A program made the translations under genes and the position numbers. Below, one piece after another: positions 6,081 to 14,368 of a DNA stretch of 20,977 nt; within the stretch, counting starts at the first letter, position 1; each line of letters starts with the position of its first letter. The DNA comes from Lachnospiraceae bacterium (GTDB taxonomy: Bacteria > Bacillota > Clostridia > Lachnospirales > Lachnospiraceae). Location: contig VSNY01000063.1 of NCBI GenBank assembly GCA_009774535.1, positions 1 to 20,977 on the forward strand, read 5' to 3'. Below the pieces are notes generated by a model. That model was given only the letters and a program-made list of their open reading frames with translations. It was not told where the DNA came from and did no database searches.

Positions 6081-8036
6081 CTAATTGGCTGCTGGTTCTA
6101 TCGTCCACCACTGTGTTTTGTCTCGACCTGCCTCTTCCCAAAATATTCCGCTTTCATCACAAGTTAATGCATACGTATGATTCCATATAATATAATAATG
6201 ATCATCTTCTCTGAATATTTCAAATAATTGTCTCTCCGGCATTTCATTTTTTGCCCATTCCGACACATGCTCACCGATCCTGGCCTCTCTTCGTTCTCCG
6301 TTTTCTTCCTCTGGAAATACAAGTACTTTCTTGGCATCTTCAAAATAAACTTCAAATTTGCCCGGCTGCGTCGTATTGGACAAAAGTAACGGTTCTGAGT
6401 CACCACTCAACGCCAGCCGCCCTTCTGCATCAGATGTGACTGCTTTTGCTGTATCCTCTGCAGGCGCTATCTTATATGTTCCAGATCCTATGCAAAACCC
6501 CTGCTCTTTTAAAAATGCCTGTGACACCTGCCGGTCCTGTGACACTTCCATTTCAGACTTCGATTTGCAAAATTTGGAAAAAAAGATACCCTGATCTGGT
6601 TTTTCCATTAGAAAATTATGCAAATTAAGACCCAGATATTTTGCATGTGAAGATTTATTGGAAAACGTATGCATCTCATCCGCCCAGAATTGATCGCTGC
6701 TTTTAGAACTTTTCACCGTAAGATATTGGATACACCATTCATCGCAGGACTGTGCAAACATAATTCCAAATGCTGCGATTAAAACTGTTAACCTTGCTGT
6801 CAGTCTTTCTTCTGCATGTTTCTGTATAAATTCCGCTGTATAAACCATTAGCAAAAACAACGCCGGAATGGAAACACGCATGCAGAAATCCCCGCCTTCT
6901 CCCAACCTGAAAATCGGAATCACGAAGAGTGAAATATTCAGTGTAACAAATAAAAAGTCCCTTTTATAATCTTTCCCGATTACTATCGTAACTATAAAAA
7001 ACTGAAAAAAATAAAAGAAAAGCAGCACCAGCAGCTGCATACTGGTAAAGTCCTCCGGTGCAATATAAAATCCGAATCCCCCTGCGCCGGAACTGCCGTT
7101 TGCAGCTGTATTTCCAAAAAAATACATCCCGTATACCGGAAGGATACTAAAAACAGCAGCAAGATTTTGTATACTGCACACCTGGCTGCACCAGTCTTTC
7201 AGAGATCTGCCGCGCGTCATACACATCTGACAGATCCCGTCTGCCGCCAGCAGTACAAACAACCCGACAAACGGCAGCGGCGCGGATGCCAGCACGCACA
7301 TGCCCAAATAAGCATAATGTTTCACTTTCCGGTCGTTGAGAAACAGCAATACCGCAATCCATGGCACAATGGTCTGGTTCGTCACCCATTCCAGCAAAAC
7401 GTGATTCGGCGTGTACTGATAGCCCGGCCCGAAAATGCCAAAGGCTTCCATCAGCCTGTTCCGTATGCTGTCTAGTCCCTGCCACAGAAGAAACACCAAC
7501 AGAAGCATCAGCATGTGTTTGACAGAATCAAGATTCAAACGCCTGCACAGTAAAAGAACACAAATGCTTAAGCCCAGAATTGTCCATAAAAGCAATACCG
7601 TATTCGCCGCCTGCCAGCCAAACAGCTTGCCGGCCAAAGCAGGAACCAGAAAATAGGAAATATAATATACAAGCGCATTGCCCGTGTCCGGATATACCAC
7701 TGGCCAGGAATAGTCAGTCAGATCCCGCAAAATAGCATTTCTCCAGTGCCAGTCTGCCTTCTGCGGCCAAAATCCGCCTACCCCGGAACCATAACCCCAT
7801 ACAAACATCACGATCAGAAACAAAAATACTGCTGCCAGAGGCAGACGAATACTTTCATCACTTTGAAACTGCTCTTTTAAAATCCAAAAAAGACCTGCCA
7901 GAACCATCCCTGAAAATAAAACGCCGTATCCTGTTTTCAGCCATCCCAGAAAAAAGACTATAATGGGAAGCGTCATATACAAATACGCTGCTGCCACTAC
8001 ATATTTATAGGGTATGGTTATCTTTGTATGATGCAC
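6081..8036 (-). CDS. Large polytopic membrane protein, putative GT-C-like glycosyltransferase
   Basis: A 651-aa integral membrane protein with roughly ten to twelve hydrophobic segments in the first 430 residues and a soluble C-terminal region of about 220 residues, probably outside the membrane. Conserved-looking patches are DWHWRNAILRDL (95-106) in an early loop, NHVLLEW...NQT (about 211-222), and GEGGDFCMRVSIPAL (380-394). Acidic residues in the first outer loop are typical of GT-C enzymes that use polyprenyl-phosphate sugars. The gene directly upstream encodes a GtrB-like maker of such sugars, which supports that role, but no specific family can be named. Start is GTG at 8036 because AAAGGAGT lies 6 nt before it; an upstream ATG at 8087 has no comparable site. 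It overlaps the preceding gene by 32 nt and is the last gene of the operon. Confidence 0.72.
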   Translation of the reverse strand: MHHTKITIPYKYVVAAAYLYMTLPIIVFFLGWLKTGYGVLFSGMVLAGLFWILKEQFQSDESIRLPLAAVFLFLIVMFVWGYGSGVGGFWPQKADWHWRNAILRDLTDYSWPVVYPDTGNALVYYISYFLVPALAGKLFGWQAANTVLLLWTILGLSICVLLLCRRLNLDSVKHMLMLLLVFLLWQGLDSIRNRLMEAFGIFGPGYQYTPNHVLLEWVTNQTIVPWIAVLLFLNDRKVKHYAYLGMCVLASAPLPFVGLFVLLAADGICQMCMTRGRSLKDWCSQVCSIQNLAAVFSILPVYGMYFFGNTAANGSSGAGGFGFYIAPEDFTSMQLLVLLFFYFFQFFIVTIVIGKDYKRDFLFVTLNISLFVIPIFRLGEGGDFCMRVSIPALFLLMVYTAEFIQKHAEERLTARLTVLIAAFGIMFAQSCDEWCIQYLTVKSSKSSDQFWADEMHTFSNKSSHAKYLGLNLHNFLMEKPDQGIFFSKFCKSKSEMEVSQDRQVSQAFLKEQGFCIGSGTYKIAPAEDTAKAVTSDAEGRLALSGDSEPLLLSNTTQPGKFEVYFEDAKKVLVFPEEENGERREARIGEHVSEWAKNEMPERQLFEIFREDDHYYIIWNHTYALTCDESGIFWEEAGRDKTQWWTIEPAAN

Positions 8037-9021
8037 GTTCCGACTCCTTTCTTTGCTGCATTCGTAATGATTCTGAAACAGGATCATCCTGAAAATTCAG
8101 TCTCTTTTCTTCCACCACCAGCGGATGCCCCATCGTCCGTATCGATATGCTTACAATATATTCCCCGATCAGCCCGGTAAAAAACAGCTGTACCGCTCCG
8201 ATCGCAAATACGCCAATCAGAATCGCCGCATTCCCAATCGGAAAGCTGTCCCAGTACAGCAGTTTCTTTACCAGCGTTACCAGCGCAATCACGACGCTGC
8301 CGCATCCCATCACCCCGCCCAGCAGCGTTGCCATACGCATCGCTGCTTTGGAATAGCTGGTAATTCCCGCCATCGCCACATCATATAATTTCAGAAAATC
8401 CATATGCGTCTTCCCATGCTGCCGCAGCTGGTGGGCGTATTCCACTTCACACCGTTTCGGAGCCAGCTCCGCCACAATTCCTCTGAAATACGGATACGGG
8501 TCTTTCATGCCGCGCAGCACATCCAGGAAACAGCGGTCATACAGCCCGAATCCGTTATAGCTTCCGATATGCTCCACCTCGCAGATCCTTTTTAAGATCC
8601 CGTAATACAGCTTCCGTATCCTCGTCATCAGCGGATTTTCCCTGCTGGAAGCCTTGATTCCGGTTATGACCAGATAGCCCTCTTCCCATTTCCTGACAAA
8701 CGCCGGGATCGTTTCCGGCGGGTCCTGCATGTCCGCATACATCAGGACTGCCGCATCTCCGGTTGCCTGCAGCAGCGCATAATAGGTGGAACGGGTGAAT
8801 CCGAAGTTTTTCGCATTAAAAACTGCTTTTACCCTGTGATCCTCCCTGCACAGCTGTTCGATTTCCATTCTCGTATGGTCTGTGGAATCATTGTCTTCAA
8901 ACAACAGTTCAAACCTGTAATTTCCCAAATGGTCCGCAAATACTTTTTTTACCCTGTTATATACAGCCCGAACATTTCCCGCCTCATTATATGTAGGTAC
9001 TACAACTGAAATGATCTTCAT
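8005..9021 (-). CDS. GT2 polyprenyl-phosphate glycosyltransferase (GtrB/DPM1-like)
   Basis: A 338-aa family 2 glycosyltransferase that probably transfers a sugar from a nucleotide donor to undecaprenyl phosphate on the cytoplasmic face. The GT-A domain opens with ISVVVPTYNEAGNV (4-17), has EDND (42-45), the family motif NAKNFGFTRSTYYALLQATGD, and the metal-binding YADMQDPPE (95-103). Two membrane segments lie near 232-252 and 267-292, as in GtrB, ArnC and related proteins. The YADMQD motif departs slightly from the usual DADLQDPP. It overlaps the glf stop by 4 nt (ATGA). The following membrane protein is a likely user of the lipid-linked product. The sugar cannot be told from sequence. Confidence 0.88.
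   Translation of the reverse strand: MKIISVVVPTYNEAGNVRAVYNRVKKVFADHLGNYRFELLFEDNDSTDHTRMEIEQLCREDHRVKAVFNAKNFGFTRSTYYALLQATGDAAVLMYADMQDPPETIPAFVRKWEEGYLVITGIKASSRENPLMTRIRKLYYGILKRICEVEHIGSYNGFGLYDRCFLDVLRGMKDPYPYFRGIVAELAPKRCEVEYAHQLRQHGKTHMDFLKLYDVAMAGITSYSKAAMRMATLLGGVMGCGSVVIALVTLVKKLLYWDSFPIGNAAILIGVFAIGAVQLFFTGLIGEYIVSISIRTMGHPLVVEEKRLNFQDDPVSESLRMQQRKESERASYKDNHTL
8043..8050 (-). promoter_or_regulatory. Ribosome binding site fixing a GTG start
   Basis: Reads AAAGGAGT on the minus strand, 6 nt before the GTG at 8036, inside the 3' end of the GtrB-like gene. It decides the start of the polytopic membrane protein, removing 17 residues from the longest open frame. Confidence 0.7.
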
Positions 9022-10205
9022 CTGTTTTTCTCCCTGTATCTCATAATATCTTTAGCTGTTTTCCAGGCCTTGATCATTACCATATCCATGTTATAATACT
9101 GATAATCGGCCAGCCTTCCGCACAAAAATAAATTATCTACCGATGCCGCCAAGTGCCTGTACTGTGCATATAATTTATTATCCTCCTCATTTTTTACCGG
9201 ATAATATGGTTCATTTCCTACTGGTGCATTAGCATCATATTCAAAAGGAATTTCAATTGAAATTACTGTCTTATATGGTACGTTCTGATGCGGGATCTTC
9301 TTATATTCGGTAATCCTTGTGATTTTATCGGCCTGCGGATACGCAACGATCTCAGTATCCTGAAACTCTTCCTGATCCAAACTCTTCCATATAAATTCTA
9401 AAGAACGGTAAGGTAAATACCCATACTTGTACTGAAACAAAGAATCCAATTCTCCGGTAAACAATACAGGCCCCTTAAAAATATTATTTTCATATCTGAT
9501 AACCGCTCTGTCATCCTCTATATGCAATATTTGATCTTTCATTACATCACATCCAAGACAGACCTTTATATTTTTATGTTTCAGCATCGCTTCCGCCATT
9601 TTCGTGAATCCTCCAACTGGCAGGAACTGATCTGTATGCGATTGATACTCTTTTTTATAAGACAGATACACCGGTACCCGTTTAAATACCTCCGGTGAAA
9701 TGTTATCAATTGGCCTCCCCCATTGTTTCGCCGAATATTGCTTATATTCGTTTTCATACATATATCTTCCATAATCAGAAATTTGTTTGTTATTAGCATC
9801 TATTAACTCTGTAACACTTACAATGTCCCTTCCTGCGAAATATTTCAGCAATTCATTCTTTAATTCTTCCGACTGTTTTTTTCCATAGATCAATTCAGCT
9901 GATTCAAAATTAAACGGCATGGGGATCTTCCTGCCATTTATAACCGTTTTGCATGTGACAAAATGATCTTCTGTTCGTACAAACTTCTCAATATAAGAAC
10001 GTATCCTCCGGTCATTGGAAAAAAAACAATGCGGGCCATATTTCTGAATCAAAAAACCTTCAGCATTTCTCTCATCAAATATATTTCCTCCTATATGCTT
10101 GCGTTTTTCAAAAATCAGGACTCTTTTTCCCTGGTCTGCAAGTTCTCTGGCAGCAGTAATCCCACTCAATCCACAGCCAATAATCGTAACATCCCACATA
10201 TTCAT
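9018..10205 (-). CDS. glf: UDP-galactopyranose mutase
   Basis: A 395-aa flavoenzyme that converts UDP-galactopyranose to UDP-galactofuranose, the donor for the GlfT2-like transferases upstream. It has the FAD-binding GCGLSG (10-15), a second dinucleotide-fold strand IFEKRKHIGGN, a mid-protein AKQWGRPIDNISPEVFKRVP segment, FLPVGGFTKM, and the C-terminal LFLCGRLADYQYYNMDMVM. Length is close to family norm. It overlaps both neighbours by 4 nt. The ribosome binding site before the ATG is weak (AGAGAA), so translation may be coupled to the gene before it. This gene and the two preceding it are noticeably AT-richer than the rest of the operon. A divergent fragment of another glf lies at 5429-5776. 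Confidence 0.92.
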   Translation of the reverse strand: MNMWDVTIIGCGLSGITAARELADQGKRVLIFEKRKHIGGNIFDERNAEGFLIQKYGPHCFFSNDRRIRSYIEKFVRTEDHFVTCKTVINGRKIPMPFNFESAELIYGKKQSEELKNELLKYFAGRDIVSVTELIDANNKQISDYGRYMYENEYKQYSAKQWGRPIDNISPEVFKRVPVYLSYKKEYQSHTDQFLPVGGFTKMAEAMLKHKNIKVCLGCDVMKDQILHIEDDRAVIRYENNIFKGPVLFTGELDSLFQYKYGYLPYRSLEFIWKSLDQEEFQDTEIVAYPQADKITRITEYKKIPHQNVPYKTVISIEIPFEYDANAPVGNEPYYPVKNEEDNKLYAQYRHLAASVDNLFLCGRLADYQYYNMDMVMIKAWKTAKDIMRYREKNR

Positions 10206-11137
10206 AATTCTCTTTCTTGTTTCTTTTCTTTGAAGTTTAACAAAATCTCAATCCCTTCTTCAAAACTAACTTTCGGCTTAAATCCTGTATCTTTATACAA
10301 TTTGTGATAGTCAATCTGAACGGCGTCTATGTCAGAACCGCAGAATTTTTTTGTACCAATACCAGTTGCTATCCCTGGGGCAATTTTATTATGGATCAAG
10401 TTGATAAATTCCTTTAAAGGACGGGGGTTTCCATAACCTACATAATATGTACAATTTGCCTTACCCCGTTCTCCTAAAAATAATAACGCCCTTGCAACAT
10501 CCGTTACATACATAAAATCTGCTAACTGTTCAGCAGATGTTAATTCAGGCACTTCCTGCGCCTTGTATTTTCCAATTAAAAAGTTTATAAAATTTTCTGT
10601 TGGATCATCCGGCCCATAAAAATTAGCAATGTATGCCCAGCATAATTCAATCCCTATGCTATGACACACGCATTTCAGCATTGCTTCCGCCGCCATTTTA
10701 CCGACTGCATAACATACCGACTGCTCTGGACTGACCTGATCCTGTCTTAGATAATCCCTATACATTAGCTGTGTCACACTTCCAGATACAACAAATCTTT
10801 TACATCCAAGTTTCTGTGCTAAAATTGCAGCATCCACCGCATATCTGGCATTATCCATCTGCAGCTGGTAATCTCCCCTCCCACTTCCTGAATTTCCTGC
10901 CCAGGCCAAATGATAAAATATACTTTCTGAGACATTACACTTTATTTTTTCATTCAAAGAAGCAATCTGATTCAAATCGCAAAATATAATATGCACATTT
11001 TTAATAACGCTGATATTTTGAAATACTTCCTTTTCACTTCGTACAACGGCCAGAACACGATACCCCTGATCCGCCAATAGTTTTACCAAATAATGTCCAA
11101 CAAATCCATTTGCTCCTGTAATAATTGCCGTCCTCAA
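10202..11137 (-). CDS. NAD(P)-dependent sugar epimerase/reductase (extended SDR)
   Basis: A 311-aa extended short-chain dehydrogenase acting on a nucleotide sugar. The cofactor motif is TGANGFVG (7-14), a Ser-rich strand VVSGSVTQ lies near 116-123, and the catalytic YxxxK is Y143-K147 (YAVGK). The length and neighbours, RfbF and an RmlC-like epimerase, suggest a 4-keto reductase or epimerase completing a CDP-6-deoxy sugar, by analogy with RfbJ (CDP-abequose synthase) or AscF. A 4,6-dehydratase role is less likely since those enzymes are longer and usually carry TDE or similar motifs, not seen here. Start is TTG at 11137, with GAAGGAG 8 nt upstream, overlapping the previous stop by 4 nt. Exact substrate is uncertain. 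Confidence 0.8.
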   Translation of the reverse strand: MRTAIITGANGFVGHYLVKLLADQGYRVLAVVRSEKEVFQNISVIKNVHIIFCDLNQIASLNEKIKCNVSESIFYHLAWAGNSGSGRGDYQLQMDNARYAVDAAILAQKLGCKRFVVSGSVTQLMYRDYLRQDQVSPEQSVCYAVGKMAAEAMLKCVCHSIGIELCWAYIANFYGPDDPTENFINFLIGKYKAQEVPELTSAEQLADFMYVTDVARALLFLGERGKANCTYYVGYGNPRPLKEFINLIHNKIAPGIATGIGTKKFCGSDIDAVQIDYHKLYKDTGFKPKVSFEEGIEILLNFKEKKQEREL

Positions 11138-11715
11138 TGATCTTCTCCTTCAATGATCTTTTTTATATCTGTATAATACTCCGAAAAAGTTTGCGCCATT
11201 CTGTCTTTTTTAGATAAAATTACATCATCCGTTTTAACTATTGGCCAGCTAATATCTAAATCCGCATCATTCCACTGAATACATCCGCACGCGTCAGGTA
11301 TATATTTCCCACTGCACAAATAGGTAAAAATAGTATTATCTTCCAGTGACTGAAACCCATGTGCAAATCCAGGCGGAATATAAAGCACCTTATGATCTTC
11401 TGCTGTCAGCAACATTTGAAAACATTTTCCAAATGTTGCTGATTTTCTCCTCAGATCCAAAGCCACATCATATACTTTCCCTTTTAGAACCTGAACAAGC
11501 TTTGCCTGTGGACTTTTGATCTGATAATGTAATCCCCTGACAGTTCCTTTTAATGAATAAATAATACTGCTTTCCGTAAATTCATTAGATATCCCATTAG
11601 CAGCAAACAGATCTCTTTCATAATATTTTTTATACATCCCACGCTCATCTTCTGCCTGGTGTGGTATAATAACCATCAGATCATCCATATCCGTTTTTAA
11701 AAATTGAAAACCCAT
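11134..11715 (-). CDS. RmlC-like nucleotide-sugar 3,5-epimerase
   Basis: A 193-aa cupin enzyme related to dTDP-4-dehydrorhamnose 3,5-epimerase. Family landmarks are in place: RGLHYQ with catalytic His63, AKLVQVLKGKVYDVALDLRR with Lys72, SATFG, IPPGFAHGF (113-121), the GKY Tyr138 that acts as general acid in RmlC, and CIQWNDADLDISWP. No RmlA, RmlB or RmlD partners are present, and the gene sits between rfbF and an RfbJ-like reductase, so the substrate is more likely a CDP-4-keto-6-deoxy sugar than the dTDP form. An AAAGGGGGA site precedes the ATG. AT-rich like its two downstream neighbours. Confidence 0.85.
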   Translation of the reverse strand: MGFQFLKTDMDDLMVIIPHQAEDERGMYKKYYERDLFAANGISNEFTESSIIYSLKGTVRGLHYQIKSPQAKLVQVLKGKVYDVALDLRRKSATFGKCFQMLLTAEDHKVLYIPPGFAHGFQSLEDNTIFTYLCSGKYIPDACGCIQWNDADLDISWPIVKTDDVILSKKDRMAQTFSEYYTDIKKIIEGEDH

Positions 11716-11752
11716 AGCTTATCGTCCCCCTTTCGCAAAACATAGTTTCCAA

Positions 11753-12526
11753 TCACCAAACCTTCCACGGCGCCTGTCCACTGTCCCACAGCTTTTCCAG
11801 TTTCTGCTTATCCCTCAGCGTATCCATGCACTTCCAGAATCCGTCATGCCTGTAGCACGTCATCTGTCCCTGCGCTGCCAATCGCTCCATCGGTTCCTTC
11901 TCAAAAACAGCCGTATCCCCTTCCACGTTATCAAGCACCTTCGTATTTAGTACCATAAATCCACCGTTAATCCATCCCGTATCCGTTTTTTTCTTTTCAC
12001 GGAAGGACTTTACGATATCCTGATCCAGATCCATCACACCAAATCGGCCCTCCGGGAGAACTGCCGTCAGTGTCGCCAATTTTTTCTGTCTGTGATGGAA
12101 CTCTGCCAGTTCACGGATATTGACATTGCTTAACCCGTCGCCATAGGTCATCATAAAATCCTGCCCGTCACCAAGGTACTTTTGAATCCTTTTTAAACGT
12201 CCTCCCGTCATCGTGTGCAGCCCGGTATCCACGACTGTTACTTTCCAAGGTTCCGTATCATCACTGTGTACTTTTTCCCTGGAACCGTGCAGAAAATCAA
12301 ACGTGATATCACAATTATACAGATAATAATTCGCAAACCATTCCTTAATGCATTCCTGCTTATATCCGGCACAAATAATAAATTCATGATACCCATAATA
12401 AGAATACAGCTTCATAATATGCCACAACACTGGCCTGCCGCCGATCTCAATCATCGGCTTTGGTTTTAAGTGACTTTCCTCACTAATTCTGGTGCCAAAA
12501 CCGCCTGCCAAAATCACAACTTTCAT
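11753..12526 (-). CDS. rfbF: Glucose-1-phosphate cytidylyltransferase
   Basis: A 257-aa nucleotidyltransferase that makes CDP-glucose from CTP and glucose-1-phosphate. It opens with the signature LAGGFGTRISEESHLKPKPM (6-25), followed by EIGGRPVLWHIMKLYSYYG, IICAGYK, MMTYGDG near 124-130, INGGFMVL, and ends with a typical WKCMDTLRDKQKLEKLW segment. Length matches RfbF (about 257 aa). It starts the nucleotide-sugar part of the operon, 18 nt after the 607-aa glycosyltransferase. CDP-glucose normally passes to CDP-glucose 4,6-dehydratase (RfbG), which is absent here. Confidence 0.95.
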   Translation of the reverse strand: MKVVILAGGFGTRISEESHLKPKPMIEIGGRPVLWHIMKLYSYYGYHEFIICAGYKQECIKEWFANYYLYNCDITFDFLHGSREKVHSDDTEPWKVTVVDTGLHTMTGGRLKRIQKYLGDGQDFMMTYGDGLSNVNIRELAEFHHRQKKLATLTAVLPEGRFGVMDLDQDIVKSFREKKKTDTGWINGGFMVLNTKVLDNVEGDTAVFEKEPMERLAAQGQMTCYRHDGFWKCMDTLRDKQKLEKLWDSGQAPWKVW

Positions 12527-12544
12527 TTCCCTACCTCTTTTGCC

Positions 12545-14368
12545 CTATTTTTTATGATCCATGCCAAGTACGCCTTTCCAATACCCCCACGTACAAAGGC
12601 GTTTTCCATCCTCCCTGTATGCCCTCTGAGCCTCTTTCAAACACCGATGATTTACCAAAACCATTCCCAACAGCTTCCCAATATATTGGATACTCTTCCA
12701 AAAAGATCTCTCTGTCACAAATCCCCGGTTACTGACAACATCATAATTCATCACGCGTTTTTTCCGAAAGAAATGCACCCCGATCGCCGCAGACACCGGA
12801 GCGATGCCATCGCCTTTTGGCGGCAGCAAAAGCCCGTTCAGCGTCAGCAGGCGAATACTCTTTTTGCTGCGCTGCCCGTGGTCGTTCCTGCTTGTTTCAT
12901 AAGTCGGATAATGAAATCTTACTCCTAACGTATCTACATCCTGCAGACGGTACCCGGCCCCGGTCACCTTCTGGTGCAGCGCCTGCCCATCCTGCTGCAG
13001 CAGCCATCCGGGGCCTTTTAGAAAATCCCGAATGCCCTGCAGGTACAGATCTACATTTTTATAGCGGTAATAAGTAATCTCCCGCAGGCAATGCGACAGC
13101 ATCGTCCGGTCAAGCTGCCAGACCCCGTACTGCGGGCAGTGAAAAGCATTGACAATCAGCTGGTTGCGGATAATGTAATATTCCAGAAACGATGCATACT
13201 TGTATTCAAAAGGCTCATGCCAGACACAGATTCCGTTGAGCATAACCAAATGCTTGAGATTGCGCAGGCCATACTCTACGTCATCTCCCCGGATAAAAAG
13301 CGGAAGAGGAAGATTGCCAGCCGTTACAATGTGAAGCGGAAAACAGCAGTACCACCAGGCATGAAACTGTGCATATTCCTCAATCTCATTGTAAAGACAC
13401 GCCTCACAGCTGCGAAGGTCCAGCCCTCTTTTCAGGGAATCCAGTTCTCCGTCATTCCATACCGCCCCTGCTTCCACCTGCACCGTCTGCTGATCCAGGC
13501 GCAGCATCGAACCGCCGACAAACATATCCTGATACTCTGGCTTTGCCAGCGCCAGCAGCATATAAGTCCTTACCAGCGACTCCGGCTCGATCATAATATC
13601 GTCATCCATCAGCAGCACATGCGTGATCCCGCTGTGGGACTGCCTTTTTCTCATTTCGATCATGCATCTTGTAAATCCCCCGGCGCCTCCCAGATTCTGG
13701 TTCGCAAACAGATGAATGTGATCACTCTCCAGCGCTTGTATATCCAGCGTCCTGCCGTTATCCGCAATAAAAACTTCCAAGCGGCCGTGCAGCTGACAGT
13801 CTGTTTGTTCCAATATTTCTTCCCTGAGAGTATGCAGGCTGCGTTTGATATAAGCTTCCCTTTGAAACGTGCAGATCCCAACGCCAATCTTTACATCCCG
13901 CAAGTTCTCCTGTGCAAGATCACTGCAGTAAGCCCCGTTTGTCAAAAATACGATGCAGCCGTCTTCCATTGCCGTGATCCGAAACGCCAGCATGCCCCTC
14001 GCATTTTCCAGCGGATATGCAAACTGGAACTCCTGTGGCTCTTTGGCGCATAAGACGGATTCACCCCATATTTTTTCAATCATATGCTCATGCAGCTTCT
14101 GCCTGCTGATCAGCGTTACCTTTACGTTTCCCTGCAGCATCAGGCGCAGGGAAATCTGATCCAGTATCGTATACTTTTTCCATTTATCAATGGAAAACCC
14201 GTTAAAATAGGTATCAAATCCGATACATACGCCCCGTTTCAGATACAATCTCCCTTCCTGGTAATCATAATCCGCCAATTGTCCGTCAGCCGTCTGTGCC
14301 GTTCTGAAATACAGCTCCTGCTCCGTACATCTTCCGATCCGGGGAAACAAAATCTTTTGTATATCCAC
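12545..14368 (-). CDS. GlfT2-like galactofuranosyltransferase
   Basis: A 607-aa GT2 enzyme of the GlfT2 group, which builds galactofuranose chains from UDP-galactofuranose. An N-terminal beta-rich domain (about 1-155, including FDTYFNGFSIDKWKKYT) precedes the GT-A core. The core shows VGICTFQREAYI (163-174), ADNGRTLD, NLGGAGGFTRCM, the metal motif MDDDIMIEP (DDD 255-257), AWWYCC (337-342), GDDVEYGLR (361-369) and VWHEPF (382-387), the same order as DDD, WW, DD and H in mycobacterial GlfT2. Start is GTG at 14368, supported by AGGAGG upstream; this gives an 83-nt overlap with the preceding gene. Linkage specificity cannot be read; polymerase or single-step transferase are both possible. Confidence 0.87.
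   Translation of the reverse strand: MDIQKILFPRIGRCTEQELYFRTAQTADGQLADYDYQEGRLYLKRGVCIGFDTYFNGFSIDKWKKYTILDQISLRLMLQGNVKVTLISRQKLHEHMIEKIWGESVLCAKEPQEFQFAYPLENARGMLAFRITAMEDGCIVFLTNGAYCSDLAQENLRDVKIGVGICTFQREAYIKRSLHTLREEILEQTDCQLHGRLEVFIADNGRTLDIQALESDHIHLFANQNLGGAGGFTRCMIEMRKRQSHSGITHVLLMDDDIMIEPESLVRTYMLLALAKPEYQDMFVGGSMLRLDQQTVQVEAGAVWNDGELDSLKRGLDLRSCEACLYNEIEEYAQFHAWWYCCFPLHIVTAGNLPLPLFIRGDDVEYGLRNLKHLVMLNGICVWHEPFEYKYASFLEYYIIRNQLIVNAFHCPQYGVWQLDRTMLSHCLREITYYRYKNVDLYLQGIRDFLKGPGWLLQQDGQALHQKVTGAGYRLQDVDTLGVRFHYPTYETSRNDHGQRSKKSIRLLTLNGLLLPPKGDGIAPVSAAIGVHFFRKKRVMNYDVVSNRGFVTERSFWKSIQYIGKLLGMVLVNHRCLKEAQRAYREDGKRLCTWGYWKGVLGMDHKK

Noticed and set aside
13091..14053. A 320-codon open frame on the plus strand
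   Set aside because: It lies wholly inside the 607-aa GlfT2-like gene on the other strand, whose motifs are clear. Its translation has no recognisable domain, so it is a shadow frame.
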